The notes: generated by a model from the letters alone, not told the origin. A DNA stretch of 64,000 bases from Polynucleobacter sp. Adler-ghost (GCF_018688495.1 NZ_CP061320.1:1770586-1834585), one strand, 5' to 3'. Shown: positions 29,751 to 41,582, counted from the first letter of the stretch. Made by a program: numbers and translations.

Positions 29751-29782
29751 AAAGAGACTAATTTAATTAGTCTCTTTTTTTT
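29751..29782 (+). terminator. Terminator of aroG, overlapping the neighbouring coding end
   Basis: AAAGAGACTAAT (29751-29762) and ATTAGTCTCTTT (29766-29777) form a perfect 12-base-pair stem with a three-base loop, followed by more T to 29782. The opposite-strand adenosyltransferase stop codon (29763-29765) is exactly the loop, so the right arm encodes its last residues. Confidence 0.85.
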
Positions 29783-30332
29783 CGTGCTTCCATAAAACGT
29801 CTTGACCACCCGCTGCACGATTAAGTACCCGCGCTAAAACAAATAATAGATCTGATAAACGATTGACGTATTGACGCGGAGCATCGTACAAAGGCTCCTC
29901 CCAGCCCAAACGCACAATTGATCTCTCTGCCCGTCTGCAAACTGTGCGACAGACGTGAGCCTGAGAAGCTGCGCGGGTGCCACCTGGAAGAATAAATTCA
30001 GTCAGGGGAGGTAAAGTTGCATTGAATTTTTCCAGCCAAATATCCAGCTGGGCTACTTGCTCTGGCTTGAGTAGGGTGTAATTGGGAATGCAAAGCTCCC
30101 CACCTAAGTCAAACAAATCATGCTGAACTTGCAAAAATAGGTCTTTGAGCTCCTCAGCAAGACTCTCAGGGATCGATTCAGTCATCAAAACCCCGATTTC
30201 GGAGTTCAATTCATCTACATCACCCATCGCGCAAATGCGCAAATGATCCTTTTCCACCCGGCTACCATCGCCAAGCCCGGTCATACCAGCATCACCAGTT
30301 CTGGTGGCTATTTTTGAAAGTCGATTTCCCAT
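29763..30332 (-). CDS. Cob(I)alamin adenosyltransferase, PduO type
   Basis: Transfers an adenosyl group from ATP to cob(I)alamin to make coenzyme B12. I start it at the ATG at 30332 (189 residues); the longer open frame runs into glcD. PduO-type hallmarks are KIATRTGDAGMTGLGDGSR at the N-terminus, MGDVDELNSEIGVL, and the helical bundle signature AHVCRTVCRRAERSIVRL followed by YVNRLSDLLFVLARVLNR. No cobalamin riboswitch or B12-dependent enzyme is in the window. It faces glcD divergently with only 18 bases between start codons and has a perfect TATAAT seven bases upstream. Confidence 0.93.
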   Translation of the reverse strand: MGNRLSKIATRTGDAGMTGLGDGSRVEKDHLRICAMGDVDELNSEIGVLMTESIPESLAEELKDLFLQVQHDLFDLGGELCIPNYTLLKPEQVAQLDIWLEKFNATLPPLTEFILPGGTRAASQAHVCRTVCRRAERSIVRLGWEEPLYDAPRQYVNRLSDLLFVLARVLNRAAGGQDVLWKHEKKETN

Positions 30333-30345
30333 AAAACTAATTATA
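30333..30345 (-). promoter_or_regulatory. Start-proximal TATAAT of the adenosyltransferase gene
   Basis: A perfect minus-strand TATAAT (30340-30345) ends seven bases before the ATG at 30332. The intervening TAGTTTT has no ribosome-binding character. Since the divergent glcD ATG is only 18 bases away, any -35 lies inside glcD; TAGGAA (18-base spacer) is the best but weak candidate. Confidence 0.5.
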
Positions 30346-30350
30346 GGTAA

Positions 30351-31865
30351 ATGGCTAAAATGATTCCTATGAATATGGTGACCCCACCCCCCGAACTCGC
30401 GGCTATTACCGCCCTGCAATCCAAATTGGTATCGGCCCTGCGCCCCATCCTCCCTGAATATGCCTTGTTATGGGAACCTGAGGACACGATTCCTTATGAA
30501 TGCGATGGCCTAGCAGCCTATCGACGCATGCCCTTAGCAGTAGCCCTGCCAGAAACCGAGGAGCAAGTTGCTCAAATTCTGAAGATTTGCTTTGCGATGC
30601 AGGTGCCCATCGTCCCCCGTGGATCTGGTACTGGTCTATCGGGTGGCGCCATGCCGATCTCCCAGGGCCTGGTGCTTTCACTAGCCAAACTCAAAAAGAT
30701 CATCAGCATTGATCCGTTCACCAGAACTGCAGTTGTGCAGCCGGGCGTTCGTAATTTAGCAATCTCCGAAGCGGTGGCCCATCTTGGACTGTATTACGCC
30801 CCAGACCCTTCCTCGCAGATCGCCTGCTCTATTGGTGGAAATGTCAATGAAAACTCTGGTGGTGTGCACTGTCTCAAATACGGCCTAACACTTCACAACG
30901 TTTTAAAAGTGCGCGGCATCTTGATGAATGGTGAGATTGTAGAATTTGGCAGCCTTGCACCTGACTCCCCAGGACTCGATTTATTAGCAATCGTGATGGG
31001 TAGCGAAGGCATGCTTGCTGTAGTGACTGAAGTCACAGTAAAGCTGGTTGCTAAACCCAAGCTGGCGCGCGTCATCATGGCTAGCTTTGACGATATCGAA
31101 AAGGGTGCCGATGCAGTTGCGGCCATCATTGCTGCCGGGATTATTCCAGCCGGCCTGGAGATGATGGACAAAGCCACCACGCGCGCAGTAGAAGAATTTG
31201 TTCATGCGGGATATGACCTTGAAGCAGAAACCATTCTGCTCTGCGAATCCGATGGTACGCCTGAAGAGGTTGCAGAAGAAATTGAGCGCATGACAAAAGT
31301 TCTAGAGCAAGCAGGCGCTAGCGGTATTCAGATTTCTCAAAATGAAGCGGAGCGCCTGAAGTTTTGGAGCGGTCGTAAAAATGCCTTTCCAGCAGCCGGT
31401 CGCTTGGCAGCCGACTACTACTGCATGGATGGCACTATCCCACGCAGAAATATTGGCACCCTACTCAGACGCATACAAGGCATGGAAAAGAAATATGGCC
31501 TTGCCTGCTTAAACGTATTTCATGCAGGTGACGGCAACATGCATCCCCTCATTTTATTTAACGGCGCCGATCAAGAAGAGTGGCACCGCGCTGAAGAATT
31601 TGGTACTGAAATTTTAGAGGCCTGTGTTGAGCTTGATGGCACGATCACCGGTGAACACGGCGTTGGTATTGAAAAAATTAACTCCATGTGCATTCAATTT
31701 GGTGAAGGTGAACGTGAATCATTTTGGGGCGTTAAATCTGCATTTGATCCAGAGCGCTTATTAAATCCCGATAAAGCTATTCCTACTTTGAATCGATGCG
31801 CTGAGTATGGTCGCATGCGGATTAGTGGTGGCAATCTACCGCATCCTGAGTTGGAGCGCTTTTAA
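30351..31865 (+). CDS. glcD: Glycolate oxidase subunit GlcD (FAD-linked)
   Basis: Catalytic FAD subunit of the membrane-associated glycolate oxidase that turns glycolate into glyoxylate. The 504-residue protein has the PCMH-type FAD fold with VPRGSGTGLSGGAMPISQGL, an IACSIGGNVNENSGGVHCLK flavin contact, GSEGMLAVVTEVTVKL, and C-terminal HAGDGNMHPLILF and TGEHGVGIEKIN. Starts at ATG 30351; ATGs 9 and 18 bases in are alternatives. It is joined by a one-base stop/start overlap (TAATG) to glcE, giving a glcDEF operon suited to using algal glycolate in fresh water. Confidence 0.93.
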   Translation: MAKMIPMNMVTPPPELAAITALQSKLVSALRPILPEYALLWEPEDTIPYECDGLAAYRRMPLAVALPETEEQVAQILKICFAMQVPIVPRGSGTGLSGGAMPISQGLVLSLAKLKKIISIDPFTRTAVVQPGVRNLAISEAVAHLGLYYAPDPSSQIACSIGGNVNENSGGVHCLKYGLTLHNVLKVRGILMNGEIVEFGSLAPDSPGLDLLAIVMGSEGMLAVVTEVTVKLVAKPKLARVIMASFDDIEKGADAVAAIIAAGIIPAGLEMMDKATTRAVEEFVHAGYDLEAETILLCESDGTPEEVAEEIERMTKVLEQAGASGIQISQNEAERLKFWSGRKNAFPAAGRLAADYYCMDGTIPRRNIGTLLRRIQGMEKKYGLACLNVFHAGDGNMHPLILFNGADQEEWHRAEEFGTEILEACVELDGTITGEHGVGIEKINSMCIQFGEGERESFWGVKSAFDPERLLNPDKAIPTLNRCAEYGRMRISGGNLPHPELERF

Positions 31866-33013
31866 TGTCCACAACTAGCAATGCAAATATTGACTTATTT
31901 CACGAGCAAATTCTGGCAGCAGTTAAAAATAAAACGCCTTTATCGATTGAAGGTGGTGGCACAAAGTCTTGGTATGGGAACTCCAATTCTTATACCAAGT
32001 TAGATACCCGTATTTACTCTGGGATTCTGGAATACCAGCCTGAAGAGCTAGTGATAACTGCATGCGCGGGTACACCACTAAAAGAAATTGAAGCTGCTCT
32101 AGCTGAAAAAAATCAAATGCTGGCATTTGAGCCGCCCCACTTTGGTGAGGGCACAACTTTTGGTGGAGCGATTGCCGCAGGCTTAGCAGGCCCAGGACGC
32201 ATTAGTGCGGGTAATTTACGTGATTTTGTTCTAGGCGTTCGCATTCTTGATGGTAAGGGCCAAGACCTCTCCTTTGGTGGCAAGGTGATGAAGAACGTTG
32301 CGGGATATGATGTCTCGCGCTTATTACCCGGATCATTGGGGACCTTGTCGCTGTTGTTAGAGGCCTCTGTAAAAGTATTACCGCGACCAGCTGCCACAAT
32401 ATCTCTTCGTTGCAAGATTACCCAAGTACGTGCATTACGACTCGTAAATGAGTGGGCAGGGCAGCCTTTACCGCTCTCAGCAAGTTGCTGGATCGGCAGC
32501 CCAATAGGCGGCGACGGTGAACTCACCATTCGCTTAAGCGGTGCCGCTGCTGCAGTTAAAGCAGCGATTCCGATCATGGGCGCAGCTGTCAATGCTAGCG
32601 AATTAGACCCTCAAGTTGCTACGGAATTTTGGACCGCCTTGCGCGAACAGCAGTTAGCTGTATTTTCAAATCTTAATAGTGATGAGACTTTGTATCGTCT
32701 CGCGCTTCCAGCTGCCTGCGGACCGCTCACTCTTGAAAATATCAGTGGTGATATTGCTTTGGAATGGCATGGCCAGCAACGTTGGTTAAAGGCGCTGGGC
32801 GATGATGCTACTTATGCATCCATCAAGGCCTTAGCTAGTGCTCATGGCGGGCATGCAACCCGTTTTAAGCAAGGCGACAATATTGATCCAGGCAAGCAAC
32901 GCTTTACCCTTTTGAGTGAGCAAGTGCACTCAACTGCTTTAGAGGCAGTGCAAGCACGCCTCAGAACCGCCTTTGATCCTGCAGGCATATTTGCTACTTC
33001 ACGCCTTCCTTAA
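31865..33013 (+). CDS. glcE: Glycolate oxidase FAD-binding subunit GlcE
   Basis: The second flavin-binding subunit of glycolate oxidase. The 382-residue protein resembles the N-terminal PCMH domain of GlcD: PLSIEGGGTKSWYG, LEYQPEELVITACAGTPLKEIE, FGEGTTFGGAIAAGLAGPGR, and GGKVMKNVAGYDVSRLLPGS followed by a shortened C-terminal part without the full GlcD catalytic signature. Slightly longer than the E. coli protein (350). Sits between glcD (1-base overlap) and glcF (20-base gap). Confidence 0.93.
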   Translation: MSTTSNANIDLFHEQILAAVKNKTPLSIEGGGTKSWYGNSNSYTKLDTRIYSGILEYQPEELVITACAGTPLKEIEAALAEKNQMLAFEPPHFGEGTTFGGAIAAGLAGPGRISAGNLRDFVLGVRILDGKGQDLSFGGKVMKNVAGYDVSRLLPGSLGTLSLLLEASVKVLPRPAATISLRCKITQVRALRLVNEWAGQPLPLSASCWIGSPIGGDGELTIRLSGAAAAVKAAIPIMGAAVNASELDPQVATEFWTALREQQLAVFSNLNSDETLYRLALPAACGPLTLENISGDIALEWHGQQRWLKALGDDATYASIKALASAHGGHATRFKQGDNIDPGKQRFTLLSEQVHSTALEAVQARLRTAFDPAGIFATSRLP

Positions 33014-33033
33014 GCTTCTTTTTTAGCGCCCTT

Positions 33034-34311
33034 ATGCAAACTCAACTCGCCCCCCAATTCGTCAATACCCCTGAGGGAATTGAAGCCGCCAGAATTCTTG
33101 GAAAATGCGTGCACTGCGGCTTTTGCACGGCTACATGTCCCACCTATCAATTACTTGGTGATGAACTTGATGGTCCTCGAGGTCGCATCTACCTCATCAA
33201 GCAAATGGCAGAAGGCCAAGCCCCCACTGAAAAAACACGTCTGCATTTAGATCGCTGTCTCACTTGCCGTAATTGCGAGAGCACTTGTCCAAGCGGTGTG
33301 CAATATGGCAACTTAGTCGATATTGGTCGCAAGTGGGCAGAAGAAAATACTCCCGAGCGCCCTCTTGGTCAGCGCCTCACCCGCTGGGCTTTAAAAGAGG
33401 GCTTAACCAGTCCTAGGTTATTTAACTCCGCAATGGCGATTGGTCGCTTGGTTCGCCCGCTGATGCCGACTGGTATCCAACGCAAGATTCCGGAAGCCAA
33501 AAATAAAGCACTCAATTCAAATACAGATCCCTATGCAAGGCCGCAGACTAGCCACTCACGCAAGATGCTATTGCTCGAGGGTTGCGTTCAACCTGGCATG
33601 CTGCCAAACATCAACTCAGCAACGGCACGTGTTTTAGACGCCCTTAAGATTCAGTTAATTGCTGCGCCCAATGCTACTTGCTGTGGTGCATTGCGTTACC
33701 ACCTAAATGATCAAGCTGGTGGCCTAGAAAATGCTAAACAAAATATCGATGCTTGGTGGCCGCAAGTTGAGCAAGGTGTTGAAGCTATTGTGATGACCGC
33801 TTCTGGTTGTGGCGTGATGGTCAAAGATTACGGCCATCTATTTTCGAGTGATCCTCAATATGCTGCTAAGGCCAAGACTATCTCCGATCTCACTAGAGAT
33901 ATTTCAGAAATATTGCCAGCGCTTCAGGAAGAACTCGTTGCGCTAGTGGGCGCTGATCCAAAGCCTGGTGTGGTGTATCACCCTCCCTGCACACTGCAAC
34001 ATGGTCAACAAATTCGGGGCAAGGTAGAAGGTCTTTTGACTAGTATTGGCATTGGAGTACGCCTATGTGCTGATAGCCATCTCTGCTGCGGCTCTGCGGG
34101 AACCTATTCAGTAACCCAGCCAGAACTCTCAGCACAGTTACGCTATAACAAGTTAACTCACCTCAATGCGGCCTGCGAAGAGTCTGGTGCACAAGTCATT
34201 GTTTCCGGAAATATTGGCTGCATCACCCACCTTCAACAAGATGACACTCCAGTCCTTCATTGGATCGAGATTGTTGACCAACTCATTAGCCAACAAAGCC
34301 GAATCCAATAA
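33034..34311 (+). CDS. glcF: Glycolate oxidase iron-sulfur subunit GlcF
   Basis: Carries electrons from the flavin subunits toward quinone. The 425-residue protein has two complete 4Fe-4S motifs, CVHCGFCTATCP (Cys 25, 28, 31, 35) and CLTCRNCESTCP (Cys 75, 78, 81, 85), followed by two CCG domains recognisable as LLLEGCVQPGMLP / TCCGALRYH and VVYHPPCTLQHGQ / LCCGSAGTY. No membrane helix is obvious. Its stop overlaps the yggS start by one base. Confidence 0.95.
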   Translation: MQTQLAPQFVNTPEGIEAARILGKCVHCGFCTATCPTYQLLGDELDGPRGRIYLIKQMAEGQAPTEKTRLHLDRCLTCRNCESTCPSGVQYGNLVDIGRKWAEENTPERPLGQRLTRWALKEGLTSPRLFNSAMAIGRLVRPLMPTGIQRKIPEAKNKALNSNTDPYARPQTSHSRKMLLLEGCVQPGMLPNINSATARVLDALKIQLIAAPNATCCGALRYHLNDQAGGLENAKQNIDAWWPQVEQGVEAIVMTASGCGVMVKDYGHLFSSDPQYAAKAKTISDLTRDISEILPALQEELVALVGADPKPGVVYHPPCTLQHGQQIRGKVEGLLTSIGIGVRLCADSHLCCGSAGTYSVTQPELSAQLRYNKLTHLNAACEESGAQVIVSGNIGCITHLQQDDTPVLHWIEIVDQLISQQSRIQ

Positions 34312-35036
34312 TGAGTCAAGTCACCACTAAGCTCATGATGGTCAGGCAGCGACTGGAGTTGGCAGCTTTGGCAGCCAAACGTGAGCCCGAAGACATACAA
34401 CTACTTGCTGTGAGCAAAACCTTTCCTGCCATAGCAGTTGAGGAGGCTATGCATGCTGGGCAAACTGCCTTTGGTGAAAATTATGTCCAAGAAGGTGTTG
34501 ACAAAATTCAGCAGCTATCCAAATTGCGCCCTTGGCTAGAGTGGCATTTTATTGGTCCACTACAAAGCAATAAGACACGTGATGTTGCAGAATACTTTGA
34601 CTGGGTACACAGTATTGATCGCCTCAAAATTGCAGAACGTCTTTCTAGTCAACGTGGTGAATTTTCTAACTTAGGCCCATTGCAAGTTTGCGTTCAAATT
34701 AACGTCAGCGAAGAAGATAGTAAAAGTGGTATTCCTCTCGAAGAAGTTGACGCTCTTTGTGATGCGATTTCCAAATTACCAAATTTAGTTCTTCGTGGAC
34801 TCATGGCCATCCCTGCGCCCAGCGACGATGTCAACCAACAACGTCAATCCTTTGCAGCCGTTCGAGAGTGCTTTGTTGGGATTAAGGCAAAGCATAGTAA
34901 TGATGTTGGGTATGATTTCTTTGATACGCTATCCATGGGGATGTCTGATGATCTGGAGGCTGCAGTCGCTGAAGGTAGCACCATGGTACGTATAGGTAGC
35001 GCCATTTTTGGGAAGCGCGATAAGATCAAGACATGA
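34311..35036 (+). CDS. YggS-family pyridoxal 5'-phosphate homeostasis protein
   Basis: A 241-residue PLP-binding protein (YggS/PLPBP) that buffers cellular PLP and affects amino- and keto-acid balance; it has no known enzymatic activity. K36 in LLAVSKTFPA is the expected PLP-binding lysine. Other markers: AFGENYVQEGVDKI, WHFIGPLQSNKTRDVAEYFD, VCVQINVSEEDSKSGI, LRGLMAIP and LSMGMSDDLEAAVAEGSTMV followed by RIGSAIFG. It is linked to proC by an ATGA overlap, the same pair found in many Proteobacteria. Confidence 0.94.
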   Translation: MSQVTTKLMMVRQRLELAALAAKREPEDIQLLAVSKTFPAIAVEEAMHAGQTAFGENYVQEGVDKIQQLSKLRPWLEWHFIGPLQSNKTRDVAEYFDWVHSIDRLKIAERLSSQRGEFSNLGPLQVCVQINVSEEDSKSGIPLEEVDALCDAISKLPNLVLRGLMAIPAPSDDVNQQRQSFAAVRECFVGIKAKHSNDVGYDFFDTLSMGMSDDLEAAVAEGSTMVRIGSAIFGKRDKIKT

Positions 35037-35896
35037 GTACACAACAAATAAACCAAAACGCCCACATCACCTTTATTGGCGGGGGTAATATGGGCCGCGC
35101 TTTAATTAGTGGCTTACTAAACAATGGTTTTGAGACCAATCAACTTTCTGTAGTCGAGGCCAATGCTAGTACTGGCTTGCAATTGCATCAAGATTTTGGT
35201 GTGCGGATCATTAGCGCTTTGGATCAAATTACTTTTGACTTCTCTAAAAACAACGTTGTAGTAATGGCAATTAAGCCCCAAGACTTCAATGTGGTAGCCA
35301 AGTCTTTAAGTGTAAAACTCAAACATGCGACAGCACCAGGTCCACTCATTCTCAGTATTGCTGCTGGCATTCGTCTCAAAGACATGAGTCGCTGGCTTGA
35401 TCATGAGCGTTGTGTGCGTGCGATGCCTAATACCCCAGCATTAATTGGTAAAGGCATTACTGGACTATTCGCCGATGCTGCCGTCAATATTGCCGACCGT
35501 GCCCTAGCGGAAACTATTTGCAATGCAGTAGGTCAAGCAGTCTGGGTGCATGAAGAAAAACTCATGGATGCAGTAACCGCCGTTTCTGGAAGTGGTCCTG
35601 CCTATGTTTTTGCTTTCTTAGAAGCCATGCAATCGAGCGGGGAGAAACTTGGACTGGACTCGGATACCGCTCGCAAACTTGCTTACGCCACTTTAGAGGG
35701 CGCTACACAATTAGCCCATAACTCAGATGAGCATGCGGGTGTTCTGCGTGAACGAGTCACTTCCAAGGGTGGAACTACTGCTGCCGCACTAGATATGCTC
35801 AAGCAACTCGATTGGCATGGTGCACTTGAAAAAGCAATTGACGCGGCTAATCAACGTGGCAAGGCCATGGGTGATGAGTTAGGTAAGACCCAATAG
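35033..35896 (+). CDS. proC: Pyrroline-5-carboxylate reductase
   Basis: Last step of proline synthesis, reducing pyrroline-5-carboxylate with NADPH. The 287-residue protein has the dinucleotide fold [27 protein letters not shown], the [20 protein letters not shown] segment and the helical dimerisation half with [30 protein letters not shown] and [18 protein letters not shown]. Start overlaps the yggS stop by four bases; the last 18 bases overlap the convergent ubiA gene. Confidence 0.95.
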   Translation: MSTQQINQNAHITFIGGGNMGRALISGLLNNGFETNQLSVVEANASTGLQLHQDFGVRIISALDQITFDFSKNNVVVMAIKPQDFNVVAKSLSVKLKHATAPGPLILSIAAGIRLKDMSRWLDHERCVRAMPNTPALIGKGITGLFADAAVNIADRALAETICNAVGQAVWVHEEKLMDAVTAVSGSGPAYVFAFLEAMQSSGEKLGLDSDTARKLAYATLEGATQLAHNSDEHAGVLRERVTSKGGTTAAALDMLKQLDWHGALEKAIDAANQRGKAMGDELGKTQ

Positions 35897-36730
35897 GATT
35901 CCCAAAAATAAGAATCCACCCAACCAATTGTTGTGCCTAAAGGCTTTGAAGCAATCCTCCCGCTTGCGAGTAGATATCAATTTCAGATGATACGCAGCGC
36001 AAGCTATAGCGAGGCACCAACCCATCCAAAAGTAATTATTCAGGTTTGCTAGTTGAGCAACCCAAATCTGACTCAGAAATAGCATGCCGTAACTCAGAGC
36101 AATCGCTAAAACATCAAACCGACCAAAGGTAATGGCCGAGGTGCGCAAACCCAAACGTAAATCATCATCACGATCAACCATGGCATAAGCTGTATCGTAA
36201 GCAATCGCCCAGAAGATATTGCCAACAAACAAAACCCAAGCTTCCATTGGAATGAAACCCAATACAGCGGCATAAGCCATCGGAATTCCAAAACCAAAGG
36301 CAATACCAAGGACTGCTTGCGGAATAGCAAAAAAACGTTTGGTAAAAGGATAAATAATCGCAAGCGCTAAGGCAAAAAAAGAGAGCTCTTGAGTTAAAGC
36401 ATTCAGGGGTTGAATGAGTAAGAATGCTATCAATGCCAAAGTGGCCGCTACGGCTAATGCTTCTTTTCCAGAAATTTTTCCACTTGTAATAGGGCGCTCT
36501 TTGGTTCTCAATACATGACGATCAAAATCTTGATCCGCATAATCATTCACAGCACACCCGGCACTACGCATTAAAAATGTGCCTAAGGTAAAAATAATCA
36601 ACAGATGCCATTCAGGAAAACCGCCACTTGCCAACCAAAGTGCCCACAAAGTTGGCCATAATAGAAGTAGCGTTCCGATTGGTTTATCCAGACGGATCAG
36701 GTAAGCGTAAGCAATAATACGATCGCGCAT
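35879..36730 (-). CDS. ubiA: 4-hydroxybenzoate polyprenyltransferase
   Basis: UbiA attaches the octaprenyl tail to 4-hydroxybenzoate in ubiquinone synthesis. The 283-residue inner-membrane protein starts [20 protein letters not shown] and has both aspartate-rich prenyl-diphosphate motifs: [19 protein letters not shown] on the first cytosolic loop and [20 protein letters not shown] on the second, between about eight hydrophobic helices. It follows recG after 48 bases on the same strand and runs 18 bases into the end of proC on the other strand. No ubiC is adjacent. Confidence 0.95.
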   Translation of the reverse strand: MRDRIIAYAYLIRLDKPIGTLLLLWPTLWALWLASGGFPEWHLLIIFTLGTFLMRSAGCAVNDYADQDFDRHVLRTKERPITSGKISGKEALAVAATLALIAFLLIQPLNALTQELSFFALALAIIYPFTKRFFAIPQAVLGIAFGFGIPMAYAAVLGFIPMEAWVLFVGNIFWAIAYDTAYAMVDRDDDLRLGLRTSAITFGRFDVLAIALSYGMLFLSQIWVAQLANLNNYFWMGWCLAIACAAYHLKLISTRKREDCFKAFRHNNWLGGFLFLGILLGLT

Positions 36731-36778
36731 CAGATAATTAGTCTTTCTTTAATAGCAATCATAGTCATGATGCAATTA

Positions 36779-38866
36779 TCAAGCTTTTAGAAATTCAGTG
36801 CGAGAGCCAAGCCAACGCTCAAGATGTCTTTCCACCAAGTCGCCATGCTCAGCTAAAAGACGCTCTGCTGCCGTCTGAGCCAACTCAATGAGCCATGCAT
36901 CTCGCTGAATGTCGACAAATCGCAACATCGCATCCCCAGACTGCTTGGCTCCCAATAATTCACCTGGGCCACGAAGCGATAAGTCGCGCTCTGCTATTAC
37001 GAATCCGTCTGCCGTTTCTCGTAAAGTTTGTAGGCGCTCTTTAGCAGCCATGGATAGTGGCTCCGCATACATCAAGATACAGACTGAATCAGCAGAACCG
37101 CGCCCAACACGTCCACGCAACTGATGAATCTGTGCATAGCCAAAACGTTCAGCATGCTCGATCACCATCAGCGCTGCATTTGGTACATCCACGCCCACCT
37201 CAATCACAGTAGTTGCTACTAGTAATTGAATCTGATTAGCCTTAAATGCGGCCATCACCGCAGCTTTCTCTTCACTCTTTAAACGGCCATGCACCAGACC
37301 AACTTTGAAAGTTGGCAATGCTTGCATGAGTTGCTCAAAACTCTCAACTGCTGTTTGCAACTGCAATACTTCTGACTCTTCAATCAAAGGACAAACCCAA
37401 TAGGCTTGCAACCCTTTTACCAGCCAATCATGCAGACCGCTAATCACCTCATCTCTACGAGCTGCCTTGACTACCTTAGTAGCGATCGGTTTTCTGCCGG
37501 GAGGCAATTCATCAATTACAGAAACATCCAGATCGGCGTAATAGGTCATCGCTAAGGTACGTGGGATAGGAGTCGCTGACATCATGAGCTGATGGCAATA
37601 AAAAAGTTCAGAGCCAACCCGCTGCTGAATCTCTAAACGCTGTCTTACACCAAATCGATGTTGCTCATCAATGACTGCTAAACCCAACTTCGCAAAACTG
37701 ACCCTATCCTGAATGAGTGCATGTGTGCCAATCATGAGTTGAGCCTCACCACTCTCAATCATTTCTTGTGCGAGTCGTTTTTCCTTAGCTTTCAAGCTGC
37801 CAGAGAGCCATGCAATTTTTACCCCTACAGGCTCAAACCACTCCTGCATTTTGAGATAGTGTTGTTCTGCCAGAATTTCTGTCGGCGCCATGATGGCAGC
37901 TTGATAACCATGATCCATAGCACGCGCAGCAGCCAATGCTGCAATCACTGTTTTCCCGCTACCCACATCACCTTGTAGCAAGCGATTCATTGGAAAGGTA
38001 TTTGATAGATCGGATCCGATCTCTGACCAGACACGAGCTTGGGCACCAGTTAGCTCGAAGGGCAAAACTTTGAGTAAGCTTTCCTCAATGCTGGCATTTT
38101 TTTTGATTTCATTAATTGCTTGCTGATCCTTGGAAAAGCTAGGAGCTCGCCTTTCTCTACGAATGGCATGCGCACGCTTTAAAGAAATCTGCTGGGCGAG
38201 TAATTCTTCAAACTGTACACGCCGCCAAGCAGGGTGAGTGCGCTCTAAAAGTGATTGGGTGTCAGCGTCAGCAGGTGGTTGATGCAAATAGGTAATAGCA
38301 TCTTGTAGCTGTGGCCAATCATTTGTTGGCAGAATTTCTGCCATTAGCTTGGTGGGTAAAAATTCCGCCAAACTCTCTTTGAGGCTAGCATCCTGCAAAG
38401 CTTTCAGCACTGCCTTACGAATCATGGTTTGCGAGATACCAGCACTTGCTGGATAGACAGGGGTCAAGCTCTCAGGTAACGGTGCCTCTGGAATAACTGC
38501 ACGAACAGTAGGGTGAACTATCTCTGCACCTTGATAGCCCTCTCGAATTTCGCCCCGCACTCGGATATGACTTCCGACTGCCATTTGCTTTTGCTGGCTT
38601 GGATAGAAATTGAGGAAACGGAGTTGCAGCGAAGCAGTATCGTCCTCGATCGTGACCAATAGCTGTCTTCTGGGGCGAAACGTCACCTGATTACGAATCA
38701 CGACGCCCTGAGTCTGAATCGAATGAAATCTCCCCAAGCCCAAAGCTTCCTCAATGGTGAAGAGCTCTGTCTCATCCTCGTAACGAGATGGCAGGTGCAA
38801 AGCAAGTGCCATAGGGCTGTTTAAACCCATCTTTTCGAGTGCAGTTGGCGGTCGCTTAGTCGTCAT
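36779..38866 (-). CDS. recG: ATP-dependent DNA helicase RecG
   Basis: RecG remodels stalled replication forks and branched DNA. I start it at the ATG at 38866 (MTTKRPPTALEK), giving 695 residues like E. coli; a longer frame would run across the divergent queA start. Features in order: wedge/OB domain (GVVIRNQVTFRPRRQLLVTI, GSHIRVRGEI), Walker A LLQGDVGSGKTVIAALAAAR, MAPTEILAEQH, the DEQH box in VIDEQHRFGVRQR, MSATPIPRTLAMTYYADLDV, and motif VI QLRGRVGRG. Thirty bases separate it from divergent queA. Confidence 0.95.
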   Translation of the reverse strand: MTTKRPPTALEKMGLNSPMALALHLPSRYEDETELFTIEEALGLGRFHSIQTQGVVIRNQVTFRPRRQLLVTIEDDTASLQLRFLNFYPSQQKQMAVGSHIRVRGEIREGYQGAEIVHPTVRAVIPEAPLPESLTPVYPASAGISQTMIRKAVLKALQDASLKESLAEFLPTKLMAEILPTNDWPQLQDAITYLHQPPADADTQSLLERTHPAWRRVQFEELLAQQISLKRAHAIRRERRAPSFSKDQQAINEIKKNASIEESLLKVLPFELTGAQARVWSEIGSDLSNTFPMNRLLQGDVGSGKTVIAALAAARAMDHGYQAAIMAPTEILAEQHYLKMQEWFEPVGVKIAWLSGSLKAKEKRLAQEMIESGEAQLMIGTHALIQDRVSFAKLGLAVIDEQHRFGVRQRLEIQQRVGSELFYCHQLMMSATPIPRTLAMTYYADLDVSVIDELPPGRKPIATKVVKAARRDEVISGLHDWLVKGLQAYWVCPLIEESEVLQLQTAVESFEQLMQALPTFKVGLVHGRLKSEEKAAVMAAFKANQIQLLVATTVIEVGVDVPNAALMVIEHAERFGYAQIHQLRGRVGRGSADSVCILMYAEPLSMAAKERLQTLRETADGFVIAERDLSLRGPGELLGAKQSGDAMLRFVDIQRDAWLIELAQTAAERLLAEHGDLVERHLERWLGSRTEFLKA

Positions 38867-38896
38867 CGTTAAAATCCAATACCTGATGGTAATGCT

Positions 38897-41097
<2,201 letters not shown>

Positions 41098-41230
41098 TAG
41101 GCCCAGGGCACTAAATCAGCCCTAAAGCCCCATACAGTTTAGAATTGCGGGTTTACGGCTTCGCTTTAAAAGCCTAAAACTGAAGCAGTTCCTTAAGCAG
41201 TTTTCAACTGGTAATTAATGGAGGTTTTGT

Positions 41231-41557
41231 ATGTGGATTAGTAACGCTTTTGCCCAGGCTCCAGCCGCGGGCGCAGATTCTGGTGGCTTGATGAGCTTTC
41301 TTCCCTTGCTGTTGATGTTTGCAGTGTTGTACTTCATCATGATTCGCCCACAAATGAAGCGTCAAAAAGAAACTAAAGCAATGCTGGAGTCTCTTTCTGT
41401 TGGCGACGAGGTAGTGACTGTTGGCGGCATCATGGGCAAAGTAACTGCATTAAAAGACCAAGTGGTGACTGTTGAAATTGCTAGTGGCACTGAAGTGCAA
41501 ATGCAAAAAGGCGCCATCACAACAGTACTGCCAAAAGGCTCAATGAAGTCTGCTTAA
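41231..41557 (+). CDS. yajC: Sec translocon accessory subunit YajC
   Basis: A 108-residue single-span inner-membrane protein that associates with SecDF and YidC. After a short periplasmic N-terminus rich in Ala and Gly it has one membrane helix (LMSFLLPLLLMFAVLYFIMI-like, residues ~22-40) ending in the family-typical IRPQMKRQKE, then the cytosolic domain with LSVGDEVVTVGGIMGKVT. A clear TGGAGG ribosome site lies before the ATG. Twenty-five bases ahead of secD. Confidence 0.95.
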   Translation: MWISNAFAQAPAAGADSGGLMSFLPLLLMFAVLYFIMIRPQMKRQKETKAMLESLSVGDEVVTVGGIMGKVTALKDQVVTVEIASGTEVQMQKGAITTVLPKGSMKSA

Positions 41558-41582
41558 TAAGCTTGTTTAAAAGTATCTCAAT

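Noticed and set aside
30333..30350. Cobalamin riboswitch before the adenosyltransferase
   Set aside because: The gap to the divergent gene is 18 bases and the upstream sequence is glcD coding; there is no room for one on the leftward transcript.
41098..41230. Possible riboswitch or small RNA before yajC
   Set aside because: Only a weak four-base-pair hairpin and no recognisable preQ1 or other aptamer pattern were found.
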